Both the position numbers and the translations under genes were made by a program. The notes beneath the pieces are model-generated. The model was not told the origin of the DNA, ran no database searches, and saw only the letters and a program-made list of their open reading frames with translations. Shown here piece after piece: positions 48,331 to 60,956 of a stretch of 64,000 nucleotides of DNA. How positions within the stretch are numbered: the stretch's first letter is position 1; the number at the start of each line of letters is the position of its first letter. The stretch is from the NCBI RefSeq assembly GCF_016859285.1, contig NC_053402.1, positions 2,846,003-2,910,002 of the forward strand, in the 5' to 3' direction. The DNA comes from Xiphias gladius. Its lineage: Eukaryota > Chordata > Actinopteri > Istiophoriformes > Xiphiidae.

Positions 48331-50511
48331 ACTACTCTTCCGACCAAAACAAAAGGAGATGGAGATTTTCTTCCTTTTTCACAGCTGAGATTGAGGTTAG
48401 TTGATTATGGTGATGGTGGTGGGGTGAGGTGGCGTGGCGTGGTGTAGGGAGCATGGGGGGGGTATATGTATTGCATTGCATCGTTGAGAGTATCTCTCTC
48501 TCTTTCATTAATTGCTCTTTCTCATCTCTCCCCCTGAATCCTTTAAGGGGAGAGCTTCGCTGCATGGGAATGAGGCCCCGAAAATGTCAGAGAACCTCGG
48601 GAAGAGAAGCTACACAGACTGAGGAGAAAGGGAGAGACTGGGTAGAGGTGTCGTGCTTCGTAATGGTATCGGTTTTAACAAGCACTAGCGTATAAATGTA
48701 ATTGAGGTTTTAAAACGAAAGTCAGGTGTCGGAGCCTTTCCTGTCTTCCATTCCATTCCTGACTACTGCTGCTGGTCAGCTCCGGGACCCCGCACACATG
48801 CTTTCTGATCATGGTATACCTCTATAAATATGATCTCCATAAACATGTAAGAAGGACTGGGGAGGGTAATATTCTAGGCGAAAGTGGCTGTAAACGCTTT
48901 AACAAACTATAAAGCTCCATAAAGCGGAGGGGCAGTATTTGCTTGTTTACGTCCCTGCAGCAGAGAAACAAAAAGGGCTCTTTTACGACGCGGCCTTTGC
49001 GCGATCGGAGGCGTAATAAGTGCCTCATCCTTGGCCGGTATTTAATTGTCATTTTCGCCCTGTTTTCCATACTGCTGTGGTCCTCCCTGTTTTAGCAGAG
49101 GTAGAGGGAGGGCTTTTCTAACGAGGGATAAGTTGTGGGAAGGTTAAGCTCGGCCTTGTAGAACAGCCGGGGCTCGTAAAAAGCAAGATGGCCCGAAGTG
49201 CAGCGATTAGCCCAAAAAGACTCAACTGTGGAGTTGATTCTTCCTTGATAGAGACCTATTTGTGTCTACCAGAGGCCTGAAAGCTGCCTATCAAGCAGAT
49301 ATGAGGGACTGGTGATGTGGGCTCCTGCAGGTACAGCAGCCTGTGCAAGGAATCAGAAGTTCATCTTTTGATTCTAGTAATATTGTTTTGTTTTGGAGCT
49401 ATGCGCGCTCGTATCTGCCAAATCAAAATGTCATTACCCGAGTTTAATTCATTGAGATTACACAGCGCTGATAGAAGAGGCCCAAATGTTGCCAGCACTT
49501 TCTTGGATCACAGACTGTGTTGTGGTAAATCAGCTGATCGTAAGCGCGACTTTCTGAGTATTTTTCCAATTTTTAATTATCTAGAATATGATCTTATTGA
49601 AAATTCGCCGCGCCGTGTTTTACACTTCCAATAAAGAGTTCTCTTATGATGTGAATGTGGTGCCCAAACAAGTCATAAATTTCTGACCAGCTTCCCTGCC
49701 CCTGAACAAGTGTCCACACATCCCCGCTGTCAAAGCCGGACAACTAAATTAGAAGACCGTGAAAGCCTGTCATCGGGTCATTCCTGCAGAATACAGTCAC
49801 ACCTGACAAAATAAGTCGCCTCAGTGAGTGTTAGAGACGCTAACGGCAGTAAACAACTGCGTCCACAGTCACAGCAAAGTATTTGGAGCCGGAATATGCA
49901 TCAAAAACTGGATCGCCCCTCTCGCGTTAATATGCGTCGCGTCCTGCATAAAATCTTCACTTGGATTTGATTTTAGATTGGATTTGACCGTAGGAGCAGT
50001 GCGCATAAAGGCCTGTGTGTATTGTACATGCGCTTTTCACATCGTACCTGTGGAAAAATGTTCTCGCTCCCAGTACACGAGCACTTGCAGCCTACCTCTC
50101 ACAGTTTCTTTTCACCCATACATGTCTGCATAGCCTACTAGGCAGAACCACAAAAAGTTGAGGTGTGTGCGTACTGAGTGTGAATTTTGCACCTGAAAAA
50201 ATAAACATTTCCTGGCAACCTATACGTATCCTGCACGCCCGTGGGTTATTATTTTCCAAGGCTTCAACCCTTCCTCTTCGTCCACTGTACGCTGTGAGAA
50301 AGACCTGAAACTGCTTCAAATGTCAGGATGTTCTAGGGCAAAGTCAAAAAGTGGCCTAATCACCTCACGCCTTCTTAAAAATACCTCCTTAAAAACACAT
50401 TAGGGAAAGGAATACGGCGAGGTTGACCCCCTTAAAGGAGCCCCTGCATGTGTGTCCTCCATGAACGCAAGGCAAGCCCCAGGCGAGCCCTGGTTCATCG
50501 GTGGAGCAAGC

Positions 50512-50525
50512 GCGCCATCAAGCGG
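50512..50525 (-). promoter_or_regulatory. Weak candidate CTCF site
   Basis: The minus strand reads CCGCTTGATGGCGC. This agrees with the CTCF core at 12 of 14 positions but has T for the usual core A. It lies in the hoxb8a-hoxb9a spacer. Confidence 0.25.
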
Positions 50526-50796
50526 TCGGCCTTAGTAAGGCAAACGGGGAAGTTGGCCTGGAATGCGACTCTATGGGTATTTAGGTCCGCACACAAAGCG
50601 AAATAAGCTGTTTTAAAATGAAACTGTGTGTTGTAATTGGAGGCCGGATAAGAGAGTTGGTTGGGGATTTGTGGGACAAAAAAAGAGTGAAATGAAGGCG
50701 GTGCGGGTCTGTTTCATCGGAACGTCTGACTGGAAATGGGACCATAAAATAATCCAAAATCCTCTCTTGATGACACATGGAATGAACTTTAAACGG

Positions 50797-50799
<3 letters not shown>

Positions 50800-50858
<59 letters not shown>

Positions 50859-50879
50859 TATATATATATATATATATAC
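50800..50879. repeat. (CA)n-(TA)n microsatellite
   Basis: About 27 CA units are followed by about 10 TA units. Confidence 0.95.
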
Positions 50880-51594
50880 GGTTATATTTTTATTTCGACT
50901 GTTAGAGAGTCAAGTCTGAACTGTACTTTAGAAACTGCAAATAGGCGGACGAGGAACGGTACCTCCTGTAATACTTTCTTTCTATTCTTATCTCAACCAG
51001 GCTGGCAAATTAAACCAACAGCATAAAAATAAAGATCAAAAGGTCAGTGTGCACTATTGCTTGTAACTTGTAGGTAAATACACAGGGCTAACACTGCTAA
51101 TACTATATAACGCTTTTTACTTTACACTCTATCAATATCACTGTACTGTGGGCTATAAACAATTCTCGCCAGATGTGATCACTTTACTAGTGTTCTGTTT
51201 TTCATTCTTTTTTCTGTTAGTTTTAAACCATATTTGTTAGACAGCTTACTTTTGTTGTTATTAATATATTCATCATTTAATACCGGGGTTTGGGCGCCTA
51301 TTACTGGTGTTTGTATGTATTGATTTGTACAACAGTTACAGAGTTTATATATAATAATGTTATTATTAGCTATTATTATCAAATATCAATTTAAATGAAA
51401 TTACAATTAATTAGTATATAATATATATTATTAAAAATAATTATATATGTGTGTGTGTGTGTTTGTGTATGCAACAAAATAGTAATACTAAGACTACAAC
51501 CAAAAAATAATTAGACAATACAAATTGTCAATATTTTAAAATTATAATAATTAAACTATAAAAATTGTCAATATTATAGTCTCAGTGTTATATT

Positions 51595-51646
51595 GTATAT
51601 ATATATATGTCATATATGTATATATATATATATCGATATATATAGA

Positions 51647-51690
<44 letters not shown>
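51595..51690. repeat. (TA)n followed by poly-T
   Basis: Interrupted TA units run into a T-run, the same structure as 7592-7647. It may be the inverted A-rich tail of a retroposon. Confidence 0.85.
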
Positions 51691-51893
51691 GGTTTGTTTC
51701 AGACATATCTGAAATTTTGCCACAAGCCTCGCCGATGTTAGAACAATCAAATAAAACTAAGACCGTGTGAATAGCTGAGGCGTTTTAGGATGGAAAGTGT
51801 AACTGAGCGTATCTCCTCCGCTGTGTCTCTGAAGTCCAGTTCAACCCTCGAAAATCTGTTTTGCTACCATCGATGATCATTGCTTTTATGTTT

Positions 51894-51899
<6 letters not shown>

Positions 51900-51988
<89 letters not shown>

Positions 51989-51991
51989 GTG
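51900..51991. repeat. (GT)n microsatellite
   Basis: About 45 GT units with one C interruption near the right end. Confidence 0.95.
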
Positions 51992-52469
51992 TTTGCAGGC
52001 TGCTGGGTTGCAGGCTGTAAACAGTCTGTAAAAAACAATTGTTACCATTATCTGAAGACACTGCAGCTCAGATCATCAGTTTCACCATGTGGATTATGAA
52101 CCCCTGTCAGGCTACCATAACGGTGAAAACGCAGAAAGAAAATAGCGCGAGATTTCAACCGCTTTGACCATACAAAAAAAATGCAGACAGCCGTCCTGGA
52201 GGCACAACCCCAATTCAAGGTTCCTGTTTCCACAGAAGGTTCCCCGTGATTCAGCAGAAGGTTCAACATCATGTGGAGATGAGGTCTAAATAAGAGGGCT
52301 CCCGCTGTGCCCTCTAGGCCCCAAAAGAAGCCTGGGAGCCAGCCACAGCACACCCTGTCTGACGGGGTCTGCTGTCTGGCTGTGTTTTGGGTGTTTTTAG
52401 GGAGGAAGAGTTGGGGCCCCGGCTGGAGGGTGCATCTGAGAGTGACAAAGGGAGGTTAGACAGGAGACA

Positions 52470-52470
52470 A

Positions 52471-52515
<45 letters not shown>

Positions 52516-52520
52516 ATACA
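52470..52520. repeat. (CA)n microsatellite
   Basis: About 20 CA units ending in CATACA variants. Confidence 0.95.
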
Positions 52521-53767
52521 ACCGCCCTGCAAAATTACCCCCATAGAGCCAAACGGCTACAAAACAATAAAACTCCCGAAGCTGAAAAGAAGAGGAGGAG
52601 GAGGGAAACCCGTCTACTACAACACAAAAGTAGCACAAAATAAAATGAGGAGAATCCCACCACTATTCCTTTTTTTAAAAATCTCTGTCATTTTCTTTGC
52701 AGATCCCAACCTTTCCATCACCCCGCTGCCTCTCTCAAGTCTACAATGTCTAATACCTAGCAGCTATTTGAAGCTTTACGCTAATATTTGCGCTCTCCCT
52801 CTGTCTTCATCTCCTATCAGTCCCATTATAACCTCCAAATAAATTACCAAGCAGGGGAATTTGAAACTTTTCCTCTAATATTTCCGTGTATCTTACCCCC
52901 CCCCCCCTTCTCTTTTTCTCGGCGTGTTTGCTTTACAGCCGTTTAGTTCTTAACCTTCAGAAATTTATACGCTATAAACTTTTATTGCCGTCATATTCTT
53001 TTATTGCGCCGCACCGCACTGAATCGTCTTTCTCTCTCCTCTGCTCTTCTTTTCCGTCTTCCTCTTTGCTGTTTTTACAACATTCGGCGGCGGCTTCTTT
53101 CAACCCGCACGCATCCGCTCCCGCATCCCTCATCACCCACCCACCCCCCAACCTCCTTTTTTTTTTTTTTTTACCCATGAGCTCAAGAGACCCGGTGCGT
53201 GCAGCACATCCTGCTCCTATCGTGCTGTTTGTTTCCTTGTTTCAAAATATGAAGTGTTCAAAACAACCGACGTGAGAGAGAAGAAGAAGAAGAGGAGGAG
53301 GAGGAGGAGAGAAAGCTACTGGAGCTTTATTGACCCAATGGGGGGAATGCCATTATATATTTTTTTTCAGAGCCGAATGAAATAAAACAAACAAAATAAA
53401 CCCCGGCGGCCTGTTGTGACCGGCAGAGTCCACTTGTGGTTTTACAATTACAGAAGAAATAAATGCAGGAAGCTTCATCTCTCCCGTGAAGCTCCACCGG
53501 GCGACTCTATGCAGGAAATCAAACGTGTCTGAGATTTGTGGCTTTGAAACACAGCTACTGTTAATTCAGATGGATGTGAATCATTTGGAAGAAACGGAGC
53601 GATCGGTTGTGTATGCGCCGCTGCCTTTACCGTTTTCAAAGTAATGGGCCAACAGGGGCGAACATCAAGCCAAACAAATAATATGAGACTGTCTGCTACA
53701 GGCCGGATTCTTTACTTTTATGTTTTTTGTTAAATTATTATTTGTAGTGCTTATAAGCAAGAAAACG

Positions 53768-53769
<2 letters not shown>

Positions 53770-53814
<45 letters not shown>

Positions 53815-53815
53815 G
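53770..53815. repeat. (ATT)n microsatellite
   Basis: About 15 ATT units. Confidence 0.95.
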
Positions 53816-54284
53816 CACTTTAAAACCTATTTTCCTTTTTTATTTTGTTAGTCATTATTATGAAAAAGCAATCAATTATTACAAAATATTATACATTTTT
53901 CTAAATATTATTTTCAAAAATAAATTATATAATCTATAAAAAATATATATACATCTTGTGCGCACATTGCTAGAGCACCCATTATATTTATTTTTTATTT
54001 TATTTTTTGGTAAACGTAGTTTGAGAAAACTCAAGGTCCATTTCCTTGCTTTTTCCATAGCTTCCCTCCTCAAACTCAGTCTTCCAAGGGGATCCTTGGA
54101 ATGCAATCGAAAGCGCTGCAAAAAGCTAGGTTGTTATTTATTTATTTTTTTTACAACTGTTGTATTATCTTTTGTATTTCTTGAGCCGGTACGAAAGAAA
54201 GATCTCCAACTTGCACATTTAATTAATAGTTATATATATATACATGCTGTATTTATGCACACGTTATAGTCAAGGTCACTTTTT

Positions 54285-54314
54285 TCTGCCAGAGGTAGCT
54301 GTAACATATGTACA

Positions 54315-54408
<94 letters not shown>

Positions 54409-54525
54409 ATTTCTGTCCAGTCAGAGGCAGCTGTAACAACTGCAAATACTGTTATTATTTATATGTCTGATCTAAAAAATTTTTGCTGCCCAGTCAGAGG
54501 CAGATGTAACATGTGCAGAGCTGCC
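54285..54525. repeat. Three-unit diverged tandem repeat with embedded (ATT)n-(GTT)n
   Basis: The motif CAGAGGTAGCTGTAACA recurs as CAGAGGCAGCTGTAACAA and CAGAGGCAGATGTAACATG, at about 54290, 54422 and 54498. The second and third copies are preceded by CCAGT. A long ATT/GTT tract (54316-54408) lies between the first two units. Confidence 0.75.
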
Positions 54526-56997
54526 AGCAGCATTTGGCGTGCTGTCCAACTGTTAATGAGTCCGGAATGGCTTATGTGATCTGATTCATACAGCCGTTTG
54601 TATCAGCTGGACCATAACTCTCTTTGAGAAAATTTATGAATATGAATGATATTCTCTGCTGTTTGATGAATTATAGAGGCTGTGCTGTGTAAAACAGCTC
54701 ATTCAGTGTGGGGGACAGGGGAGAGCTGCTCAGGGCCTGCTGCACTCTAACATCCACTCGCAGTGTGTCAGTGAAGCCAGTTATTATCTGTGGACTCAGT
54801 TTTAATGTGAGAGGATAAAGTGAAGACATATTGGGCTGGCCACATTTTCCTGGGTTGAAATATGAATTTTGCCAGCAGCAGCAGCACAAGCTTTGTCTTG
54901 TGCAGCTCATTTGGTTTTTAAAAATATAACTGAAAGGATGAGACCTGCACCTACTTTAGCTGCACAGCTAAATCACTGTGTAATGAGACAGTCTGGATTT
55001 TTCCATTGCCTCACATGCTTACAGAGAAAGGGAGACGGAACTGGGGGGTGGGCTGCAGTGGGTAGTGTGTCTGTGTGACTGTAGTGACTGTTTCAGCAAC
55101 GTAACTACCTCCAACAACTGACTCCAGACCAGTGATTTACACATTTCAGGAATGTTATTAGAAACATGCTAAATAGAATAAAAGTAGTTTCACTCGATCC
55201 AGGTTTCTTCTGGCGCAAGCTCCAGAAAATCACAGACAGATGATATCTTTTGATTTTTTATAGGTAGATTAGCAATATATGGAACATTTACAGCAGGGCT
55301 AGGCAACAAACTCACGCATGATTTCCTTAAAGAGAGCTATGGGAACCTAAAGGAATATTTTCCTCCTCTCTTTAAACTACTTTAGCTTATTTGTATGGTA
55401 TGCATAGAATGTGTCTGACAGATCATTTGTTCCTGCTTATGATTGCGTAGTGTTACTTACTAATCTAACTAATCTTCCTAAACTAATGCATGTCAGAGAA
55501 AATGTTTGTGCAAGTATAAAATGTTCTTCCTTGTTCTAAACCTACAGCTAGTTCTTTGATTGGCCCACTCTTGAACATGTAGAAATACAACCACCTCACC
55601 CTTTACCCAGAATTAACATTGCTGCCGTTCCATTAGATGTGACCATGATGTCCGCCGGTGTTTCTCTGCCTCCATAACTCCACATCTATAAACTGATGCG
55701 AACGTGTGTTACTGTGTGAGGCTCCTGTCCGCAGCATTCTCTTCTCCTTCTTCCCTGGGACAGCGGGCTGAGGCTGGAGGGAGGCCTGCAGCATGGAACG
55801 CAGGGCTTCTGGATTTAATGAAGCCCCAGCCCTTCTAGACCTTAGAGAAGTATCACAATCACTTGCCATAATTCCACAGATGGTTTATGGGACGGCTTTG
55901 TTGGTGCCTGAGCCTAAATCTGCTTAAATCCTGAGGCCTCATTGGTTGGGCCCAGCACAGCAGGGTGAAGGAGAGAGGCTATGCTGACACTTTGTTTGTC
56001 ATCACATTTGTACTTCTTTAGGTTGTTTACACTGCTTTCACTGTCAGCACTGTTTGTTTTTTACTGCAAATACTGCTACAGCTACACATAGAGTTACTAA
56101 AACAATGACACAATTTATTATAACCTTACCTTTCACAATGAGCAACCAGAAGCATTCTAAACTAAATTAATCAATGGTTTGTTTCACATTTACCCAACTA
56201 TTATGTAGTCACAAGCCGATTTAAAAATATCTTTTTAGGGTTTATCAGTGTGTTTGTAAACAACCATAACTTATAACTGGTGCAGAAACAGTTAATAAAG
56301 ACACTAAGTGTAGCCGTAAACAGGTAGACATTTTTAAGTGCTTACCAGTGAATGCATATGTCAACAGTTTTAACCCCTCCTATGCGTTCATAACAATATA
56401 AACAGTCAGTGAACGATTGACAACTTAATATATCATAGCTGTAATCATATATATTGATTTGTTTTAAACCTACATGTGAATAATTTTTACATGCGTCTAA
56501 ACAGTTGATACTTGCTTTATGACACGCCATGATTTTTTATTTATTTATTCATTCATTTATTTATTTATGTGTGTATTGCGTGATGTGGAATGTGGACGCA
56601 TGAGTTCAATAGTTCTGCCTGCGACCCCGACTAATATTATTAGGATATCTACTATTAGTGTTACTAGCACTGCTTTGGTACAAATCTAATAACAATGATA
56701 CTCTGCAACTGCAAGCAGTTACTGAAGCTTCCACTGTCTCCGTTACTCTTGTGATACCTCGCAGCTTCGCAGCCTGGGCTTCTTTTGCATGGGCAGCAAC
56801 AAAAAGGCAACTTTTAATAACTGCATGATTATAAATGTTTCCACATAACGCGAGGAGCCGGAGATGAAATAGATATCCTGCAGACTCTGTGTCTATCAGA
56901 GTCATTTGGTGTGGAGACAAACACAGGAACCTCAGTGGCTTCACAAGCTCCTAATGGACGGATGACGACGCCTCTAATGAATGCACTCATCATCTGT

Positions 56998-57038
56998 GTG
57001 TGTGTGTGTGTGTGGTGGTTGGGGGGGGGGGGGGGTGT
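56998..57038. repeat. (GT)n and G-run
   Basis: A short GT tract is followed by a G-run of about 14. Confidence 0.9.
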
Positions 57039-58463
57039 TTAGGGGTTTATGACAGTCTTTTGGTGTTGCAGCCAAACAGACGCCCCTCTCCTTTAAGCAG
57101 CAGTGTACAAGTGAAGCATATTTTTAACACATGCTGGCTCGTCCTTTTCTTTCTCTCCCGGTCCCCCCCTCTCCCCTCTGTCTCTTTGTCTCTTACAGAG
57201 ACCAAATTCAATCTGGAGAAGTATGAAGAGAAGAAACCAAAAGGGAGGCTGAGCTGCTCTCTCTCAACTTCCCCATTGCAGCCACATTGACACCCGGAAA
57301 AGCAGAAGAGATCTTTCTATAAAAGAAATATTGTACATGGTCGATTTCAGTGATAAATCACGAATTACCCCCCGCCATTTATCCCACACAAGCTTCTACC
57401 GAATAAGCATAGAGAAGCAGCAATGCACTCAAAAGAAGCCTGGTCGTACTGTAAAGTCAGTTCTTTAATAGGAATCCAGCATCAGCAGTGCCATCGCACA
57501 GAGAAACAAGAGACAACAAGACAGAAGAAAGAAGAGAGAAAAACATACAGGAAGGGAGTGGAACATCTCACATGGAAGAGAGGATCAGAGTGACTGGAGG
57601 TCGCCTGCTCGTCCATAAAGCCTTTACTGGCTTAGATTTGTCTCATTAAAACCCGGAGGGAAAATGAAAAGACTTCTGGAAGTGCGTCCATATTTATCAG
57701 AAAGCAAAACTCTCGACACTTTGTCCCTTCAGTCAGGAGAGCAGATACTGAGACAGGAAACGAGGGCCAGGCAAAGTGAGAGCAGGAAGTATCAGATTCC
57801 GTCATTAAAATAAAAATGATCATTTATACAGAAGCATTGCTTCGTTTTAATCAAAGCCTTGCGTCCTCTCTATGTCAACACATAGCGGCATTTAGGCTAC
57901 ACCAGCAAAGTCCAACACGTTACTGTTCACTGTTAAACAAATCGTAGACAAAAAAAGAGCTCATCGGACTGACATCAGAACAGATCATTCAGACAGTCGG
58001 CACAACAACGTAGAAAACAGAATCTAAAGAACATGACAATAAGAAAAATCCTCTTTAATACAGCAAGATGCCATGTCCCAACAAGACAAAACAATTTTCA
58101 GCATATTTAACTCATTCTAATAAGAAAGACGAGGTTACTAACATTATACACAATAAATTAGAAATATTTCCTATCAAGAACTTCTACTTAATTTTTTTTT
58201 CTTTTCTATAAGCATTCCCCTCCGACAGATTTAACACACATAAAGAGCTAAACGACGAAATAACGTCTTCAAACGGGTGACGGGTGACTTGAGGCATGCG
58301 AAAACTATGTAAACATTTTTACTCCTAAGTAGAGGACTTGATGACGCTGGTCGACAAATTGCCGCGCTTCTCTGTTTAATATTTTGCAAAACAGGCTGGT
58401 TGTAGATCCGTTCACTTCTGCTTGTAGATTAAAAATTAAAGTAATGTCAGCTAAAGCGGAGGG

Positions 58464-58465
58464 AG

Positions 58466-58525
<60 letters not shown>

Positions 58526-58593
58526 TGTGTGAGTGTCTAATTTTTTAAAATGTTATTGTTACAAGCTGCCTTTGTGCTTGCAAGCCGAAACGT

Positions 58594-58674
<81 letters not shown>
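58464..58674. repeat. Inverted (GT)n / (CA)n microsatellite pair
   Basis: About 58-68 bp of GT (58464-58531) and 81 bp of CA (58594-58674) face each other across about 62 bp. They form long complementary arms. Confidence 0.92.
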
Positions 58675-58676
<2 letters not shown>

Positions 58677-60315
58677 GCTGTAAACGCTGTAAAGCCAATG
58701 TGTTGTTTATGATGCGGCCATAAAACTGCCATCGGACGCCATTTAACTACGCCGACACTTCAAATAATGCCATTGTAGCCTGTCGGCCTTCCAACATGGC
58801 CTCTTTAACACTCAGATCAATCAAACTCTGCATAAACTGAACTTCTAACCATCTAATACTCCGAGCTATTAAATGTAGGCACCATTGCTAAAACATTTCG
58901 TGCAGGAATAAATCGTATGTGTGCTGCTGTGTCTGTGGATATCATCTTGTAACAAAAGCTCTAGGAAAAAAATAAAAGAAACCCCTGACCAGGAATCCAA
59001 AAATTGTCAGTAAATGTATGAGCACATCGTGGTAATTCGGTCTTTCAGTCCCGGATTGCATTTGGAAACCATCGTTGAGCAGACTATCTGTACAATTTCC
59101 TGAAATGAGAGAGAAAACCGCCTTGCATAGCAGATAATACACAATATACTGTACGTATAAAAATAGAGCTGATTCTTTCTTGAAATGCAACACAAAAACC
59201 ACGTTGAATAAAGACTGGAAGATAGTACCAGAGGGGGTATTGGTTTTTTTTCTTCTTAGCCATGCTACATGCATACACGGACTTTGTGCGCTGCAGAATC
59301 TGAAGTTAAAATTTATCTTTATAGCAAAATCCTAAAAATAGCCGCTATGAAAGATATGTACTGACGGACCAGTTTAACTAAGAAGCGTTCGAATCACCTT
59401 TAGAAGTGTTTTACTGTTGTCTGAGAGCGTGTGGTGCGAAAGCCTGCAGGGTCAGGCAGTGTGAGAATTATCTGGGTTCTTTACCGAGTAGTGGGTGATC
59501 AAGCTTGACCTGAAGAAATCTGACTCGGATTGACCCAAAACGGAGTCTTGGGCATGATCTAAAAATCTGGTGCTTGTGCCGTGTCTCCTCTCAGAAAAAC
59601 CCTGCCTGCTCGAGGCTCCTGTGACGCGGAATGGGACTATCGCGACTATCTATAGCCGACACAAGTCGCGGACGAGCCGCCGCCGCAGCGTATAAAGCAA
59701 TCGGAGAGTTCGCTGGAGGGTGGGGATCTACAGTATCAACAGCAGCCTAATCGGATCCCCGGTTGCTGAGTCGGGTTGAACACCCCTAGCACCCCATGAC
59801 TTCGCCCCCCGTATCTGCTCTTTACTTAGGCCGACAACCGGGAAACAAATGGCGGCCTGCTGATGGTATCAATGACGACTATTGAGCGCTTTCTAATCAA
59901 ATTCGGCCATCAATGAGAGAAACAAGGGGAAAGGAGGGGAAGAAAAAGAAGGATGAACATATGTGTGTGTGTGCGCCCCCCTCCGCTCCTTGTGCTTATT
60001 AATGGCCACGTGAAACCCCGGTTTCAGCACCTTCGCGAGCCTCTGGTGTCAGCGACGGAACAATAAATAACTAATAAAGGAAGAGCAGTGCCTGAGAAAA
60101 AAGATAAACCTCTCTCTCTGTGTCTGTCTGCCCCCACCCACAGACTGTTGTAGCATCGCTAGGTGGTTTGCTGCTTCTTGTCCTTTCACATCGTAGCCAA
60201 ATATCAAAGCCTAATTAACAGCGTAATATAAAACTATGAATACGCTGGACGCACAACAGCTATCATTACATCAAACAAACAGTCCAGTCAACAGCTTTCT
60301 ATGACGTCCGACCCA

Positions 60316-60720
60316 TTTAATGGCGAGGAAGTCCAGGAGGAACTGTGGGTGGTCTGTGAGTTTTACCCATCATCCTCAATTAACACAAACTCAAATGGTT
60401 CCAAAGCTCCAGCCTCTTTCCATCTTGCTGAACATCAGGCGTTCTTAAAACCTCGGTGTTAACGTGGCGCCGTTTGTTAGGGATCAATAACGCAATTGAT
60501 CAGTTGCACAGATTGCTGCGATTGGCTGAAGCTCGCCTGATTTCTGCCTGATGGTTAAAAGAAATTAGAAACAGTGGATCTGTGTGTATATTTTTGCAGT
60601 TCTTGGGAAGGCCATTTTGTGTTCTAGACATGAGTAATAAGTGACTTTATGTTGGATACACGATGTCAGCGTGCGTGCACGTGTGTCAGACTGTGTGTGC
60701 GCTCGCGAGTGAGATTTTCG
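60316..60720 (-). other. hoxb9a 3' untranslated region (tentative)
   Basis: No AATAAA was seen on the minus strand within about 1 kb of the stop. The nearest variant signal is ATTAAA (plus tttaat at 60316-60321), about 400 nt downstream. The end of the message is therefore uncertain and could lie further left. Confidence 0.3.
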
Positions 60721-60956
60721 CTAGTCCTTGGGATGTTCCTTGCTCTGTTTCTTCATTTTCATCCTCCGGTTCTGGAACCAGATCTTCACCTGCCGCTCCG
60801 TCAGGTTGAGCGCGCGCGCCACCTCATGCCGCCGGTCCCGCGTGAGGTACATGTTGAACAGGAACTCCTTCTCCAGCTCGAGAGTCTGGTATTTGGTGTA
60901 AGGACATCTCTTCTTCCTGGAGGAGCGAGCATGTAGCCAGTTGGCCGAGGGGTCAT
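60721..60956 (-). CDS. hoxb9a: Hoxb9a homeobox protein, exon 2 (homeodomain; partial gene)
   Basis: This is the C-terminal exon of a group-9 (AbdB-class) Hox transcription factor of the posterior trunk. The acceptor CTTCCTCCAG precedes ATGACCCC. In phase 1 the exon reads [20 protein letters not shown], which carries the Trp-containing ANWLHA motif (the reduced PBX-contact motif of group 9). It continues through [20 protein letters not shown] and [16 protein letters not shown] to the recognition helix with [13 protein letters not shown]. It ends QSKEHPKD with TAG at 60723-60721. Ala in HEVARALNL replaces the Leu or Val I know from other Hoxb9 proteins. Exon 1 is not found in the remaining 3 kb and must lie beyond the right edge. 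Confidence 0.97.

Larger units (their letters stand above)
47182..60315. other. hoxb8a-hoxb9a spacer with hoxb8a promoter
   Basis: About 13 kb without a supported gene. The first kilobase, rich in CT/GA and (TG)n, should hold the hoxb8a promoter and leader; no clear TATA box is seen. The remainder is microsatellites, a tandem TE-like repeat at 54285-54525 and AT-rich unique sequence. 59580-60060 is relatively GC-rich and repeat-free and could be regulatory. Confidence 0.75.

Noticed and set aside
59500-59537. Three TGACC-type half-sites in a row (candidate RARE)
   Set aside because: Spacings are irregular and one half-site is poor, so no DR1, DR2 or DR5 is formed.
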